From positions 2,025,001 through 2,089,000 of the forward strand of contig NC_007503.1 of NCBI RefSeq assembly GCF_000012865.1: a stretch of DNA of 64,000 nucleotides, written 5' to 3'. The notes beneath the pieces were generated by a model. That model saw nothing but the letters and a program-made list of their open reading frames with translations, made no database searches and was not told where the DNA came from. The DNA comes from Carboxydothermus hydrogenoformans Z-2901. GTDB lineage: Bacteria; Bacillota; Z-2901; Carboxydothermales; Carboxydothermaceae. Below, piece after piece: positions 25,397 to 34,256 of this stretch. A program made the position numbers and the translations under genes. Positions within the stretch are counted from its first letter, which is position 1; each line of letters starts with the position of its first letter.

Positions 25397-27319
25397 TTAT
25401 GCTTCTTTTTTATTGCTTGCAACGTAGCGATATAAAATTAACCCCAAGACCACAAACATGGCCAGGCCCCACCAGGGGTTACCTGCTATTGTTAGCTTAG
25501 AAAAGATGGCAACTTTTTCCGAAAGGCCTTTATAGGCTAAAAAGGCAATGACTATTCCCATCAGCGCATCGCCAGCTATTAAACCGGAAGAAAATAAGAT
25601 GCCTTTTTCCACTTTTTCTTTTAAAGTTTCTCCGGAGAAAGCCCGATCAATAAACCAGCGGATAACCCCACCTGCCAGAACCCCGGTGCTAAGGTGTAAC
25701 GGCAAGTAGAGACCAATAGCTACCGGTAAAATAGGGAGCTTTAATACCGCTAAAATGATTCCAATCACTACTCCCGACAAAACCAGTGCCCAGGGAAGGG
25801 TTCCGGTCATGACACCTTTCACCACCATCGACATGAGGGTTGCCTGAGGTGCGGGTATTTTATCGGTCCCAAGGCCGTAAGCCTGGTTCAACATTAAGAT
25901 TACCCAGCCAACAACGATAGTGCTGGCAATACCACCAATTAAGACGCCAATCTGGACGTATTTGGGAGTAGCGCCAATAATGTATCCTGTTTTTAAGTTC
26001 TGAGCCAAGCTTCCGGCAATAGAAATAGCTACGCAAATTGTTGCACCGGTGGTAATCGCCGCAATCATACCCTTTGTTCCCACTACACCAATTGCCTTTA
26101 ATAAGAGGGTACTGGCCAGAAGGGCTGCAATGGTCATGCCGGAAACAGGCAAGTTAGATACCCCAACCAAACCGGCAATCCGCGCCGAAACTGCTGCAAA
26201 GAAAAAGCCAAAGAGCACAATGGAAAGGGCACCCATCCAGGTAACTTTCATCTGGGGAACTATAAGAGCTGTGATGAAGACCCCTAAAACCCCGAAGAAA
26301 ATAGCCACTACGCTAATATCTTGGTTGGTCCGCTTTTGCTCACCACTTTGGCCTTTTGCCAATCCTCCCATAGCAGCTTTAAAAGAGTTAATAATCATGG
26401 GAAGGGACCGGCCAAGGCTGATAAAACCTCCCGCAGCCACCGCACCGGCACCGATATAGCGGATATACTTGGACCAAATGGCCCAGGCATCCATTTGGGC
26501 AATGGGTACGGTACTCGGGAAAATGGGGTTAGGTACACCGGCTCCAAAGTAAGAAATAAGCGGAATTAAAACAAACCAGGCCAGTAATCCCCCTGCAAAC
26601 ATGTAAAGACCAATTTCTAAACCTACAATAAAGCCAACACCCATTAGAGAGGCTAAAATATCGAAGCCAAAAACTCCGTTTTTAAATCCCGGAATATTCC
26701 ATTCGATTTCTTCTTTAAAAAGGCCAAAAGCACCGGATAACAGTTTATAAATACCGCCAATAAGACCTCCCCATAAAATCCCGGAAGCCGATTGGCCACC
26801 AACCTGCCCCGCTACCAGCACTTCTGCGGTGGCCATACCTTCGGGATAAGGAAGGATACCGTGCTCGTCCACTGTTAGGTTCTTTCTTAAAGGTACCACA
26901 AATAAAACCCCGAGAATCGTACCAAGGGTTGCCACCACCGCAATCTTGGCCAAAGTAAACTGGTCTTTAAACCCCCAGATAATTAATGCCGGTAAAGTAA
27001 ACATTACGCCGCTGGCAATACTTTCCCCGGCGGAACCAATTGCCTGAATAATGTTAGTTTCTAAAATATTTTGCTTCCTTAAAAGTCCCCGGATAATTGC
27101 CGTTCCAATAACCGCCCCGGGGATTGAGGCTGAAACAGTCATACCAACCTTAAGTCCCAAATAAGTATTGGTAGCACCAAATAATAAGGCCAGTAAAATA
27201 CCCATGATAAGTGAGACAACGGTCATTTCCGGAAGCCTTGTCGTAGGTGGAACATAAGGCTCATACTGGTCTCCCGGAATACCACCGTACGCAGTGTGGG
27301 ATAAACCTTTCTTTTCCAC
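25397..27319 (-). CDS. OPT-family oligopeptide transporter
   Basis: This 640-residue protein has roughly 14-16 membrane helices typical of the OPT family, which imports peptides or metal chelates using the proton gradient. The N-terminal hallmark is GATNTYLGLKVGMTVSASIPG (two parts of about 20 residues near 48-68), with EGMATAEVLVAG near 160 and later repeats of small residues. The prokaryotic branch it resembles is the peptide-type OPT. The start is GTG at 27319, 8 nt after GGAGG. It is a single-gene unit with its own promoter and terminator. Confidence 0.9.
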   Translation of the reverse strand: MEKKGLSHTAYGGIPGDQYEPYVPPTTRLPEMTVVSLIMGILLALLFGATNTYLGLKVGMTVSASIPGAVIGTAIIRGLLRKQNILETNIIQAIGSAGESIASGVMFTLPALIIWGFKDQFTLAKIAVVATLGTILGVLFVVPLRKNLTVDEHGILPYPEGMATAEVLVAGQVGGQSASGILWGGLIGGIYKLLSGAFGLFKEEIEWNIPGFKNGVFGFDILASLMGVGFIVGLEIGLYMFAGGLLAWFVLIPLISYFGAGVPNPIFPSTVPIAQMDAWAIWSKYIRYIGAGAVAAGGFISLGRSLPMIINSFKAAMGGLAKGQSGEQKRTNQDISVVAIFFGVLGVFITALIVPQMKVTWMGALSIVLFGFFFAAVSARIAGLVGVSNLPVSGMTIAALLASTLLLKAIGVVGTKGMIAAITTGATICVAISIAGSLAQNLKTGYIIGATPKYVQIGVLIGGIASTIVVGWVILMLNQAYGLGTDKIPAPQATLMSMVVKGVMTGTLPWALVLSGVVIGIILAVLKLPILPVAIGLYLPLHLSTGVLAGGVIRWFIDRAFSGETLKEKVEKGILFSSGLIAGDALMGIVIAFLAYKGLSEKVAIFSKLTIAGNPWWGLAMFVVLGLILYRYVASNKKEA

Positions 27320-27427
27320 AACTCTTACCTCCGTTTTTCAATGTTTTTTGTTAGTTTAAACCAAGCATTAATTTTTTACTCCTGCCGTGGCTCGCCATCC
27401 TGCAATTTTTGTATGTACACAGTATAA

Positions 27428-27455
27428 ATTATACACTTTCGATATCATCCGTCAA
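27428..27455 (-). promoter_or_regulatory. Promoter of the OPT gene with a dyad over the -10 box
   Basis: TTGACG (27450-27455) and TATAAT (27428-27433) are 16 nt apart, about 109 nt before the start. A palindrome GTATAA-A-TTATAC (27422-27434) covers the -10 element and could be an operator. Confidence 0.55.
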
Positions 27456-27473
27456 TCTTTTCTTAAAGTATAA

Positions 27474-27532
27474 AAATAGGGACAGTCCCTTAAACCACCG
27501 TTAAAGTTTAAAGATAGGGACTGTCCCTATTT
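27474..27532. repeat. 17-bp perfect inverted repeat at the cwlD 3' end
   Basis: AAATAGGGACAGTCCCT (27474-27490) and its exact reverse complement (27516-27532) flank a 25-nt spacer that itself has TAAAC/GTTTA arms. Each arm also contains the small palindrome AGGGAC-x-GTCCCT. The cwlD stop codon (27527-27529) lies in one arm. The structure can serve as a terminator for cwlD (a TATTTTTATA run follows on the minus strand), but its form also recalls REP-type repeats. Confidence 0.7.
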
Positions 27533-28246
27533 AAAATACTTTAAAACAGCTAAATAAATGGCAAAGCTTACTTTTTCCCGGTAATCGGGGTCTAACAAAA
27601 GCCGTTCCTCTTCAGGATTTGATAAAAACCCTACCTCGGCAATTGCCGAAGCCATCTGGGAGTTACGATTTATAAAATAATCGCCGGATTTAGCCACCCG
27701 GTTGGTATTTGCCAAAATTGTTTTAAAGCTGTCCTGAATATGCTCCGCCAACCTTTTTCCTCCACTATCTCCTTCCTGATAAAAAGTCTGAGCACCGCGG
27801 TACTTGCGCTCCGGAAAACTATTAACGTGAATGCTTATTAATACCTCCGCATGTTTTTCTTCGGCAAACTGGATGCGCCGGGCTAAGTCTTGTTTTTTCC
27901 GGATCGAATACCCCCGAATCCCCGGATCAGCCAAATCATAGTCACCAGAACGGGTAAGATAAACCTGGGCACCTGCCATTTGTAATTTAGCCGCCACCCG
28001 GCGAGCTATATCAAGGGTAATATCCTTCTCCACCGCCCCCTGTTGTCCTTTACACCCCGGGTCCTGACCTCCATGCCCTGGATCTATGACAATAATCCTA
28101 TTGGCAACCGCCACCGCTAAGACCCGTACTTCCTTATTTAACAAAATATTTCTAAAAACTGAACCTAATACCGTTAAAATTATAATTCCCACCATTACCG
28201 CCAGAACTTTTTGCCGAGTTATGCGATATACTTTAAAAATAATCAT
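27527..28246 (-). CDS. cwlD: N-acetylmuramoyl-L-alanine amidase, CwlD-like
   Basis: This 239-residue cell-wall amidase (Amidase_3) has one N-terminal membrane helix (about 13-30). Zinc ligands and catalytic residues are in IDPGHGGQDPG (H about 57), VEKDITLD (Glu) and ISIHVNSF (His). The C-terminal EVGFLSNPEEERLL carries the final glutamate. CwlD cuts peptide side chains from spore peptidoglycan so that muramic lactam can form in the cortex. A sigma-E-like promoter lies just upstream, consistent with mother-cell expression. The gene end runs into the inverted repeat. Confidence 0.88.
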   Translation of the reverse strand: MIIFKVYRITRQKVLAVMVGIIILTVLGSVFRNILLNKEVRVLAVAVANRIIVIDPGHGGQDPGCKGQQGAVEKDITLDIARRVAAKLQMAGAQVYLTRSGDYDLADPGIRGYSIRKKQDLARRIQFAEEKHAEVLISIHVNSFPERKYRGAQTFYQEGDSGGKRLAEHIQDSFKTILANTNRVAKSGDYFINRNSQMASAIAEVGFLSNPEEERLLLDPDYREKVSFAIYLAVLKYFK

Positions 28247-28270
28247 TACCTATACACCTCCGGCTTGTAA

Positions 28271-28299
28271 ATTATATGCCAAGCCGAAGGGCATTATTA
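28271..28299 (-). promoter_or_regulatory. Sigma-E-type sporulation promoter of cwlD
   Basis: TAATAAT (28293-28299) and CATATAAT (28271-28278) are 14 nt apart, close to the sigma-E pattern (K)MATATT-N14-CATACAAT. The predicted start is about 18 nt before the cwlD ATG, with GGAGG between. Confidence 0.45.
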
Positions 28300-28417
28300 A
28301 TGTAAATTTCAATAAAGTCCGCCTATCCCGGTGCAATTAGCTTATAAAACCGTCTTTCCTTTATCCAAAAACCCTTTTTAACCATAAAATATTATAGCAA
28401 GAAAAAGGAGGGATAAA

Positions 28418-28936
28418 ATGAATCACAAAAATAACGACTTTCAGCTAAACTCCCCTTATCCTCCGGTGAAGGTTAAAAATCCCAATACCATGTATGCTGA
28501 AATTTTAATGGACGATTATGCAGGTACCGCCGGAGAACTTACCGCCATTACCCAGTACTTGTATCATCACTTTGAAAGCGAAAAAACAAATCCGCAAATT
28601 GCTAAACTTTTTGAAGGGGTAGCCTTAGTTGAAATGCACCACCTTGAAATACTCGCAAAGTTGATTATCGCCTTTGGCGGAAATCCTACCTATCGGGGTA
28701 GTTTTGGTAATAATTTCGCTTACTGGAGCGGACACTACGTTAATTATTCCCAAAATATACGGGAACAACTGATAGCCGATATTCACGCAGAAAAAACCGC
28801 AATCGTCAATTATCAGAAGCATGCAGAAATTATTGATGATCCTTACGCCCGGCCAGTTCTCTATAGAATTATTGAAGATGAGGAATTGCATTTAAAATTA
28901 TTTAAGGATGCCTTAAAAAGCTTAAGGGAAGGTTAA
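28418..28936 (+). CDS. Ferritin-like diiron protein, Mn-catalase/CotJC-related
   Basis: This 172-residue plus-strand protein has a four-helix ferritin-like pattern. A glutamate is in DDYAGTAGELTAITQYLYH, ExxH in LVEMHHLEIL, a glutamate in IHAEKTAIVNYQKH and a second ExxH in IEDEELHLKLF. The N-terminal extension of about 25 residues (SPYPPVKVKNPN) resembles CotJC-like spore-coat proteins and manganese catalases. A role in peroxide removal or metal handling is likely; the exact metal is not readable. It has a strong AGGAGGG site and is divergent from cwlD. Its stop lies in a terminator. Confidence 0.75.
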   Translation: MNHKNNDFQLNSPYPPVKVKNPNTMYAEILMDDYAGTAGELTAITQYLYHHFESEKTNPQIAKLFEGVALVEMHHLEILAKLIIAFGGNPTYRGSFGNNFAYWSGHYVNYSQNIREQLIADIHAEKTAIVNYQKHAEIIDDPYARPVLYRIIEDEELHLKLFKDALKSLREG

Positions 28937-28950
28937 CCCTTCCCTTTTAC
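28924..28950 (+). terminator. Terminator of the plus-strand ferritin-like gene
   Basis: The stem AAGGGAAGG/CCTTCCCTT (28924-28932 with 28938-28946) with a short T tail overlaps the stop codon. Confidence 0.75.
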
Positions 28951-29060
28951 TTTATCGAAAAACTCCATTACCTATTTTTATTGATTTTATGAACATTTTA
29001 ACTATATACCCTTAAGTAACCTGGTTGGCAAACTTTAAAATTGCAATCAAGAAAAAACAT

Positions 29061-29090
29061 AAAAAAACCAGGCAGATTTGCCTGGTTTTT
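29061..29090 (-). terminator. Rho-independent terminator of rplM-rpsI
   Basis: The 10-bp stem AAACCAGGCA/TGCCTGGTTT (29065-29088) is followed by a T7 run on the minus strand, just after rpsI. Confidence 0.92.
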
Positions 29091-29095
29091 CCCCC

Positions 29096-29488
29096 TTATC
29101 TCTTGGTCCACTGAGGTCTTCTCCGGGACTTCCGTAAACCGTATTTTTTCCGCTCGACCATCCGGGGATCCCGGGTAAGAAAGCCTGCTTTTTTCAGCAC
29201 CGGTCTTAACGAAGGATCAGCCTGAACCAAGGCCCGCGCAATACCAAGTCTCACGGCACCTGCCTGACCGGAAATGCCGCCACCATGAACTTTTGCCTTA
29301 ACATCAAACTTCCCAACAGTATTGGTGAGTTCCAAGGGTTGTTTAACAATAATCTGCAGGGTTTTTCTCGGGAAGTATTCTTCCAAGGATTTGCCATTTA
29401 TGGTAATGTTCCCTTCGCCGGGAACCACAAACACCCGGGCGACCGCTTCTTTTCTCCGGCCCGTACCGTAGAAATTAACTACTGCCAT
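29096..29488 (-). CDS. rpsI: 30S ribosomal protein S9
   Basis: This 130-residue S9 has the start [12 protein letters not shown] and the basic C-terminal tail ending RRRPQWTKR, which reaches the P-site t[22 protein letters not shown] is the family signature. It is co-transcribed with rplM 25 nt upstream and ends at the terminator 29061-29090. Confidence 0.98.
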   Translation of the reverse strand: MAVVNFYGTGRRKEAVARVFVVPGEGNITINGKSLEEYFPRKTLQIIVKQPLELTNTVGKFDVKAKVHGGGISGQAGAVRLGIARALVQADPSLRPVLKKAGFLTRDPRMVERKKYGLRKSRRRPQWTKR

Positions 29489-29513
29489 CTAAAACGCCTC
29501 CCTTCGCCCGTAT

Positions 29514-29945
29514 CTAAAATTGCCAGATTTCCGGCTTTTGAGCTTGATGCGGATGTGATTCCCCGGCATATACCTTAAGCTTCTTAAAAAGCTTTCTTCC
29601 CAGCCGGTTGTGAGGAAGCATCCCTTTTACAGCTTTTTCAAAAGCCAGGACCGGATTAGTTTTCATTAAGATTCCGTAGGGAATAGCTTTTAAACCGCCT
29701 GGATAGCGGCTGTGACGGTAAAACATTTTCTTTTCTAACTTTTTCCCGGTTAAAACAGCCTTTTCGGCATTAATGATAATAACAAAATCACCAGTATCTA
29801 CATGAGGAGTAAATTCCGGTTTGTGCTTACCTCTTAAAAGCTTAGCAGCCTCACTGGCTACCCGTCCGAGGGGTTTTCCAGCAGCATCTATAACATACCA
29901 TTTCCTTTCCACTTCATTGGGCTTAGCCATGTATGTGGTTCTCAC
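29514..29945 (-). CDS. rplM: 50S ribosomal protein L13
   Basis: This 143-residue L13 is an early-assembly large-subunit protein. The conserved segments are [31 protein letters not shown] and the [11 protein letters not shown] motif. GTG at 29945, 6 nt after GGAGGG, is taken as start; an ATG 15 nt later is possible. The 5' untranslated region holds an L13 leader hairpin, so L13 probably represses its own synthesis. Confidence 0.97.
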   Translation of the reverse strand: MRTTYMAKPNEVERKWYVIDAAGKPLGRVASEAAKLLRGKHKPEFTPHVDTGDFVIIINAEKAVLTGKKLEKKMFYRHSRYPGGLKAIPYGILMKTNPVLAFEKAVKGMLPHNRLGRKLFKKLKVYAGESHPHQAQKPEIWQF

Positions 29946-29975
29946 CTTGTTCCCTCCTTTTGCCGTAACTATCGC

Positions 29976-30011
29976 GGTATTGCCAATGGGGGCTCGTCAC
30001 TGGCAAATACC
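29976..30011 (-). ncRNA. L13 leader (autoregulatory mRNA structure)
   Basis: On the minus strand a hairpin with arms GGTAT-TTGCCA and TGGCA-ATACC (about 10 bp, one bulge) sits between the rplM promoter and gene. This matches the L13 leader described in Firmicutes, where free L13 binds its own message. Confidence 0.7.
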
Positions 30012-30023
30012 TATACCATTATA

Positions 30024-30052
30024 ATTTTATGGGAATACCCCTGGCCTGTCAA
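30024..30052 (-). promoter_or_regulatory. rplM-rpsI promoter
   Basis: Consensus TTGACA (30047-30052) and TAAAAT (30024-30029) have a 17-nt spacer. It overlaps the last codons of the cation exchanger gene, so the large upstream operon and rplM-rpsI can be expressed separately, although readthrough is possible. Confidence 0.85.
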
Positions 30053-31071
30053 GCAATTCTTCGATTAAAAATGTAAATTAAGTAAAAAATATAAATACAG
30101 CCGTTAAATATTAAAGTCCAGGCACTTAATCTCCGCCGGAAATTAACCAGAAAAAGCGCCGCGACCGCCGCAAAAAAAGCCAATATACCGCTTAAAACTA
30201 CATCCGTCGATAAACGCCACGAAGTAAAGATTATCCCAATTGAGGTTATAACCGAGCTTTGAAAAACCATCGCTCCGGTAATGTTTCCTAACGCCAAAGT
30301 ATCTTTCCCGCTTCTCATCCACACTACACTGTTGAACTTTTCGGGAAGTTCTGTAGCTATGGGTGTAATAACTAAAGATAAAGCCATTGGCGATATTCCT
30401 ATTAAGTGAGCCAATTGGGTCAAATTAGCTACAAAGTACTTAGCCCCCACCACAATCATCAAGAGGCTTATTATCAGCTGCAAAAGTATCGCCCGAATCC
30501 TGGGAATTGTCCTCTGGGGAGTAAAGATTAACGGATCCACTTCCCCGATCTCACCGCTATCTTCATTAACCGTTTTATAGACATAAATTAAATAGCCAAA
30601 AACTAATATTAAAGCAATAGATCTTTGCATAAAACTATGGGGTACAAAAGCCGCCAAATACGAAAGGGTATAAAATAAAAGAAAACTTTTGATATCCCTT
30701 AGAAAAAGCCCACGTTCCAAAACAACCTCGCTCCCGAAAGTCCGCCGGCGACTGAAAAGTACCGAAGCGGTGCCGGTTACCATAAAACCAATGGTAATAA
30801 GCATAAACGGTGCACCTAAAATCGCTCCAATACCAATTTCAGTGCTGTGGTCCGTTTGACTGCCGAAAAAAATAGCAATAACCGGAACCATTGTTTCCGG
30901 CAACGCTGTCCCTACCGCCGCAAAAATGCTTCCCACCGCTCCCTGGTTAAAACCAAAACGGCGGCCAAACCATTCCACCGCATTGGTAAAAGTCAATGCT
31001 CCCCCTAAAATAAGCAAAAGATTAAAAATTAACAGGCCCCCCAGATACGTCAAGGCTTTCCCCTCTTTCAA
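30049..31071 (-). CDS. Calcium/cation antiporter family (CaCA) membrane protein
   Basis: This 340-residue protein has about 10 helices in two homologous halves. The alpha-repeats are visible: GTALPETMVPVIAIFFGS (about 52-69), followed by a GAILGAP-like segment, and ITPIATELPEKFNSVVW (about 234-250), followed by GNITGAMVFQSS. The acidic GTALPE/ATELPE pairs bind the cation in sodium/calcium and related exchangers. It is the last gene of the ribosomal-ecf-truA transcript, overlapping truA by 4 nt. There is no terminator before the rplM promoter. Confidence 0.85.
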   Translation of the reverse strand: MKEGKALTYLGGLLIFNLLLILGGALTFTNAVEWFGRRFGFNQGAVGSIFAAVGTALPETMVPVIAIFFGSQTDHSTEIGIGAILGAPFMLITIGFMVTGTASVLFSRRRTFGSEVVLERGLFLRDIKSFLLFYTLSYLAAFVPHSFMQRSIALILVFGYLIYVYKTVNEDSGEIGEVDPLIFTPQRTIPRIRAILLQLIISLLMIVVGAKYFVANLTQLAHLIGISPMALSLVITPIATELPEKFNSVVWMRSGKDTLALGNITGAMVFQSSVITSIGIIFTSWRLSTDVVLSGILAFFAAVAALFLVNFRRRLSAWTLIFNGCIYIFYLIYIFNRRIA

Positions 31072-31808
31072 TAAAAAACTTTCACAAGAAAAAGACCGTG
31101 GGCTGGGGCAGTTTTACCGGCAAGCTTTTTATTTCCGGTGGTTAAAATTTCTCTAACCCTTTCCGGATGGCCATTTAAGCCAATTTCCACCAGCGTACCG
31201 GTTAAAATTCTGGCCATCTTATACAGGAAAGAATCGGCCACAAACGTAAAATACCCTAAAAAACCATCCTCCCGGTAACTTGCCTCAAACATGGTTTTAA
31301 TCGGGTTTTTACCGCTACTTCCCGCTGCTCCAAAGCCGGAGAAGTCATGGGTACCGATTAAATATTCCAGGGCCTTTGCTACTTTTTCCCGGTCAAGTTT
31401 TTGGGGCAAAGCCCAGGCATACCGTTCATAAAAGGGTGAGGGAGGACCGTAATACAAATAATACCTGTACTCCTTTTTTCGGGCTGAATATCGTGCATGA
31501 AAGTCATCCGGCACTATTTCAGCTTCTAAAACTCGAATTGCGGTTGGAAGGGTATTATTTAAAATTTCCGGAATTTTATCTACCGGCGCTTTCCAGGGCG
31601 CCGAAAAATTTACCACCTGCCCCAGAGCATGAACTCCAGCGTCGGTTCGCCCAGCCCCAATTACTTTTACCGGTTCTTTTAAAATTTTATGAAGCTTTTC
31701 CTCTAAAATGCCTTGAATCGTCTGCGGGGTATTTTTTTGCTTTTGAAATCCTGCAAAATTAGTGCCGTCGTAGGCAATGGTTAGCTTAAAATTTGGCAGG
31801 AAAACCAC
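31068..31808 (-). CDS. truA: tRNA pseudouridine synthase A
   Basis: TruA makes pseudouridine at positions 38-40 of the anticodon stem. It has 246 residues, with the catalytic Asp in GAGRTDAGVHALGQ (about 51-64). YDGTNFAGFQKQ and the C-terminal LTGTLVEIG are also typical. It overlaps ecfT by 23 nt and the exchanger gene by 4 nt; the ecfA1-ecfA2-ecfT-truA order after rplQ is common in Firmicutes. Confidence 0.97.
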   Translation of the reverse strand: MVFLPNFKLTIAYDGTNFAGFQKQKNTPQTIQGILEEKLHKILKEPVKVIGAGRTDAGVHALGQVVNFSAPWKAPVDKIPEILNNTLPTAIRVLEAEIVPDDFHARYSARKKEYRYYLYYGPPSPFYERYAWALPQKLDREKVAKALEYLIGTHDFSGFGAAGSSGKNPIKTMFEASYREDGFLGYFTFVADSFLYKMARILTGTLVEIGLNGHPERVREILTTGNKKLAGKTAPAHGLFLVKVFY

Positions 31809-32604
31809 CCCAGAGCTTTAAGATTACAAATAGCACGGTAAGTAAAAAATTTAAAAACAGGAAAAGATAGTCTTTGGCCGCAAATTTTAACGGCTTTAAT
31901 TTCCCGCGGGGGGCGCCTATGCGGTAACCTCTGGCCTCCATCGCTACCGCTAACTCATCGGCCCGTTTAAAAGCATTAATAAATAGGGGAATAATTAGGG
32001 GAAGCATCATTTTGGCTTTGTTAGAAAACCCCCGGGTGTTAAAATCAGCTCCCCGGGACTCCTGGGCTTTAATTAGCCGCTCCGCCTCCGCCGTTAGCGT
32101 CGGTATAAACCTGAGCGCTATGGTTAGCATTAATGCAATTTCTCCATACGGCAAACCAAATCGGCCAAAAGGTTTTAAAAGGCTTTCCAATCCATTAGTT
32201 AACTCCGTCGGTGAGGTGGTAGCGGTCAGAAGATATGCCGATAGCAGCATTACCACCAAGCGTAAAAATACTATTCCGCTGTTCACCAATCCTTCCCGGG
32301 TTATCTTCAAAGGACCTAAGGTAATTAACTTTTCGCCCGGCGTAAAAAAAAGCTGAAGAATTAACGCCAAAACCAAGATAAAAACTACAGGCTTTAGCGC
32401 CTGCCAAAACATTTTCGGTTTAATACCTGCTAAAAAGGTAACCAATATTACACCGAAGAGCAAAAACCCGAGAAACAGTAAGTTGTCTAAAAAAAACACC
32501 AGGAAAACCGCCACAAGCAAACTAAAGAATTTGGTGCGCGGGTCTAAACGATGGATGAAGCTATTCCCGGGAATGTATTGACCAATGGTATTGACATTAA
32601 GCAT
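31786..32604 (-). CDS. ecfT: Energy-coupling factor transporter transmembrane protein
   Basis: EcfT is the shared membrane scaffold that couples ATP hydrolysis to vitamin-binding S components. It has 272 residues and about six helices. The two cytoplasmic coupling motifs ESRGAD and EARGYR lie near residues 187 and 223. The gene overlaps ecfA2 (8 nt) and truA (23 nt). S components are not in the window. Confidence 0.95.
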   Translation of the reverse strand: MLNVNTIGQYIPGNSFIHRLDPRTKFFSLLVAVFLVFFLDNLLFLGFLLFGVILVTFLAGIKPKMFWQALKPVVFILVLALILQLFFTPGEKLITLGPLKITREGLVNSGIVFLRLVVMLLSAYLLTATTSPTELTNGLESLLKPFGRFGLPYGEIALMLTIALRFIPTLTAEAERLIKAQESRGADFNTRGFSNKAKMMLPLIIPLFINAFKRADELAVAMEARGYRIGAPRGKLKPLKFAAKDYLFLFLNFLLTVLFVILKLWGGFPAKF

Positions 32605-33436
32605 CGCCCCGCACCACCCTTATTATTTCCCCCACAGTTTCCTCCAAAGAAGCGGTCATCTTTACTTTATGACCCCGGCTTTGCAAAAGTTTTATGACCT
32701 GGGCATACACCGGTAAGCTTAACCCGGGTATATTTTTTTCCATAAGCTTATGAAATACCTCGTTTTTTTCTCCAAAAGCCGCTATCCTGCCTCGGTCTAA
32801 AACTAAAATCTGGTCGCAAAGATAGGCCACTTCTTCCATGTTATGCGAAACAATAATTACCGTAACCCCCTGCTTTTTTAGAGACAATAAAAGCCGGTAA
32901 ATGGTTTCTTTCCCCACCGGATCTAGGGCAGCCGCCGGTTCATCTAAGATCAGGTATTTGGGTGATATACCCAAAACCGAAGCTATCGCCAGTCTTCGTT
33001 TTTCGCCACCGCTTAATTCAAAAGGCGACCTTTTTAAATAGGTTTCATCCAAACCTACTTGTCTTAATAGTTCCGCCGCTTGCCCTTCGGTTAATTCCCT
33101 TCCAAAATTTTTTGGGCCAAAAGTGAGTTCATCAAATACCGTTTCAGCAAAAAGCTGATGTTCCGGGTACTGAAAAATAAGCTGCACTTTCTGGCGTATT
33201 GTTTTTAAGTTTGCTTTTTTGGAAGTTACAAGACCGTCTACCACCACGTTACCCCGGGTTGGGGTTAAAAGACCGTTTAAAAGCATGAGAAGCGTTGATT
33301 TTCCGGAACCCGTTGGCCCGATAATCCCAGTTATAATTCCTTCGTTAAAGTTTAAGTTAATGGTATTTAAGGCAATAACCTCCATTGGCGTTCCGGGATT
33401 ATAAACAAAAGTTACATCCTTTAACGTAATCGGCAT
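32597..33436 (-). CDS. ecfA2: Energy-coupling factor ATPase 2
   Basis: This is one of two different ATPases of the ECF module. It has Walker A GPTGSGKST, signature ELSGGEKRR and Walker B YLILDEPAAALD. The ATG at 33436 (MPITLKDVTF), with GGAGG upstream, is preferred; a longer frame would extend into ecfA1. It overlaps ecfA1 by 16 nt. It pairs with EcfA1 and EcfT for vitamin or metal uptake. Confidence 0.94.
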   Translation of the reverse strand: MPITLKDVTFVYNPGTPMEVIALNTINLNFNEGIITGIIGPTGSGKSTLLMLLNGLLTPTRGNVVVDGLVTSKKANLKTIRQKVQLIFQYPEHQLFAETVFDELTFGPKNFGRELTEGQAAELLRQVGLDETYLKRSPFELSGGEKRRLAIASVLGISPKYLILDEPAAALDPVGKETIYRLLLSLKKQGVTVIIVSHNMEEVAYLCDQILVLDRGRIAAFGEKNEVFHKLMEKNIPGLSLPVYAQVIKLLQSRGHKVKMTASLEETVGEIIRVVRGDA

Positions 33437-34254
33437 ATTTCCTCCACCAGCATTTCCGGGGTTGTCACCGTATCGGGTACGAAAATTTTCTCCGCCCAAA
33501 GCCGCTCCAGAAGTTTATAAAGTGGGGGTATATCAAGCCCTAATTGCCGAACTAAAGGTTTTTGTCTAAAGAAGTTATTGGGTGTTCCGTCAAAAGCAAC
33601 CCTTCCCCGGTCAAAGGCTATTAGGCGTTTTGCCCTTAAAGCTTCTTCCATGTAATGGGTTATAAAAATAATCGTAAGTTTTTCCTCTTCGTTAAGCTTT
33701 AGTAATAAATTTAAAACTTCCTGCCTGCCCGCCGGATCAAGCATGGAGGTGGGTTCATCTAAAAGCAAAATCCGCGGCCTTAAAGCTAAGGCTCCAGCAA
33801 TAGCCAGCCTTTGCTTTTGTCCTCCCGATAAAGCATATGAAGCCCTCTGTCGAAGTTCCCAGAGCCCCGTTAACTTAAGTGCTTCCTCCACCCGCTTTTT
33901 TATTTCCCCGGTCGGCAAGTTCAGGTTTTCCGGCCCAAAGGCCACGTCCTCTTCTACCACCGCCGCTACAATCTGGTTGTCGGGATTTTGAAAAACAAGA
34001 CCAATCTGGGTTCCTAAGAGTCCTTCCTCTTTTAGCTTTTTGGGATTTCTACCTAAAACTTCTACATAACCCTCATTAGGCTCCAAAAGCCCGGCTAACA
34101 ATTTTATAAAGGTAGTTTTTCCGGAGCCATTTGGTCCAACTAAGGCTACCAGTTCCCCTTGCAAAAAGGAGAGGGATACGTTTTGTAACGCATACCTCTC
34201 CTTTTCTGCAGCATAATGATAGCTCAAGCTATTGGTTACAATGACCGTTTCCAT
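33421..34254 (-). CDS. ecfA1: Energy-coupling factor ATPase 1
   Basis: This 277-residue ATPase has Walker A GPNGSGKTT, LSGGQKQR and Walker B ILLLDEPTSMLD, plus the switch histidine FITHYMEE. It starts 2 nt after rplQ and opens the ecf-truA part of the ribosomal transcript. Together with EcfA2 it forms the heterodimeric motor under EcfT. Confidence 0.94.
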   Translation of the reverse strand: METVIVTNSLSYHYAAEKERYALQNVSLSFLQGELVALVGPNGSGKTTFIKLLAGLLEPNEGYVEVLGRNPKKLKEEGLLGTQIGLVFQNPDNQIVAAVVEEDVAFGPENLNLPTGEIKKRVEEALKLTGLWELRQRASYALSGGQKQRLAIAGALALRPRILLLDEPTSMLDPAGRQEVLNLLLKLNEEEKLTIIFITHYMEEALRAKRLIAFDRGRVAFDGTPNNFFRQKPLVRQLGLDIPPLYKLLERLWAEKIFVPDTVTTPEMLVEEICRLR

Positions 34255-34256
34255 AA

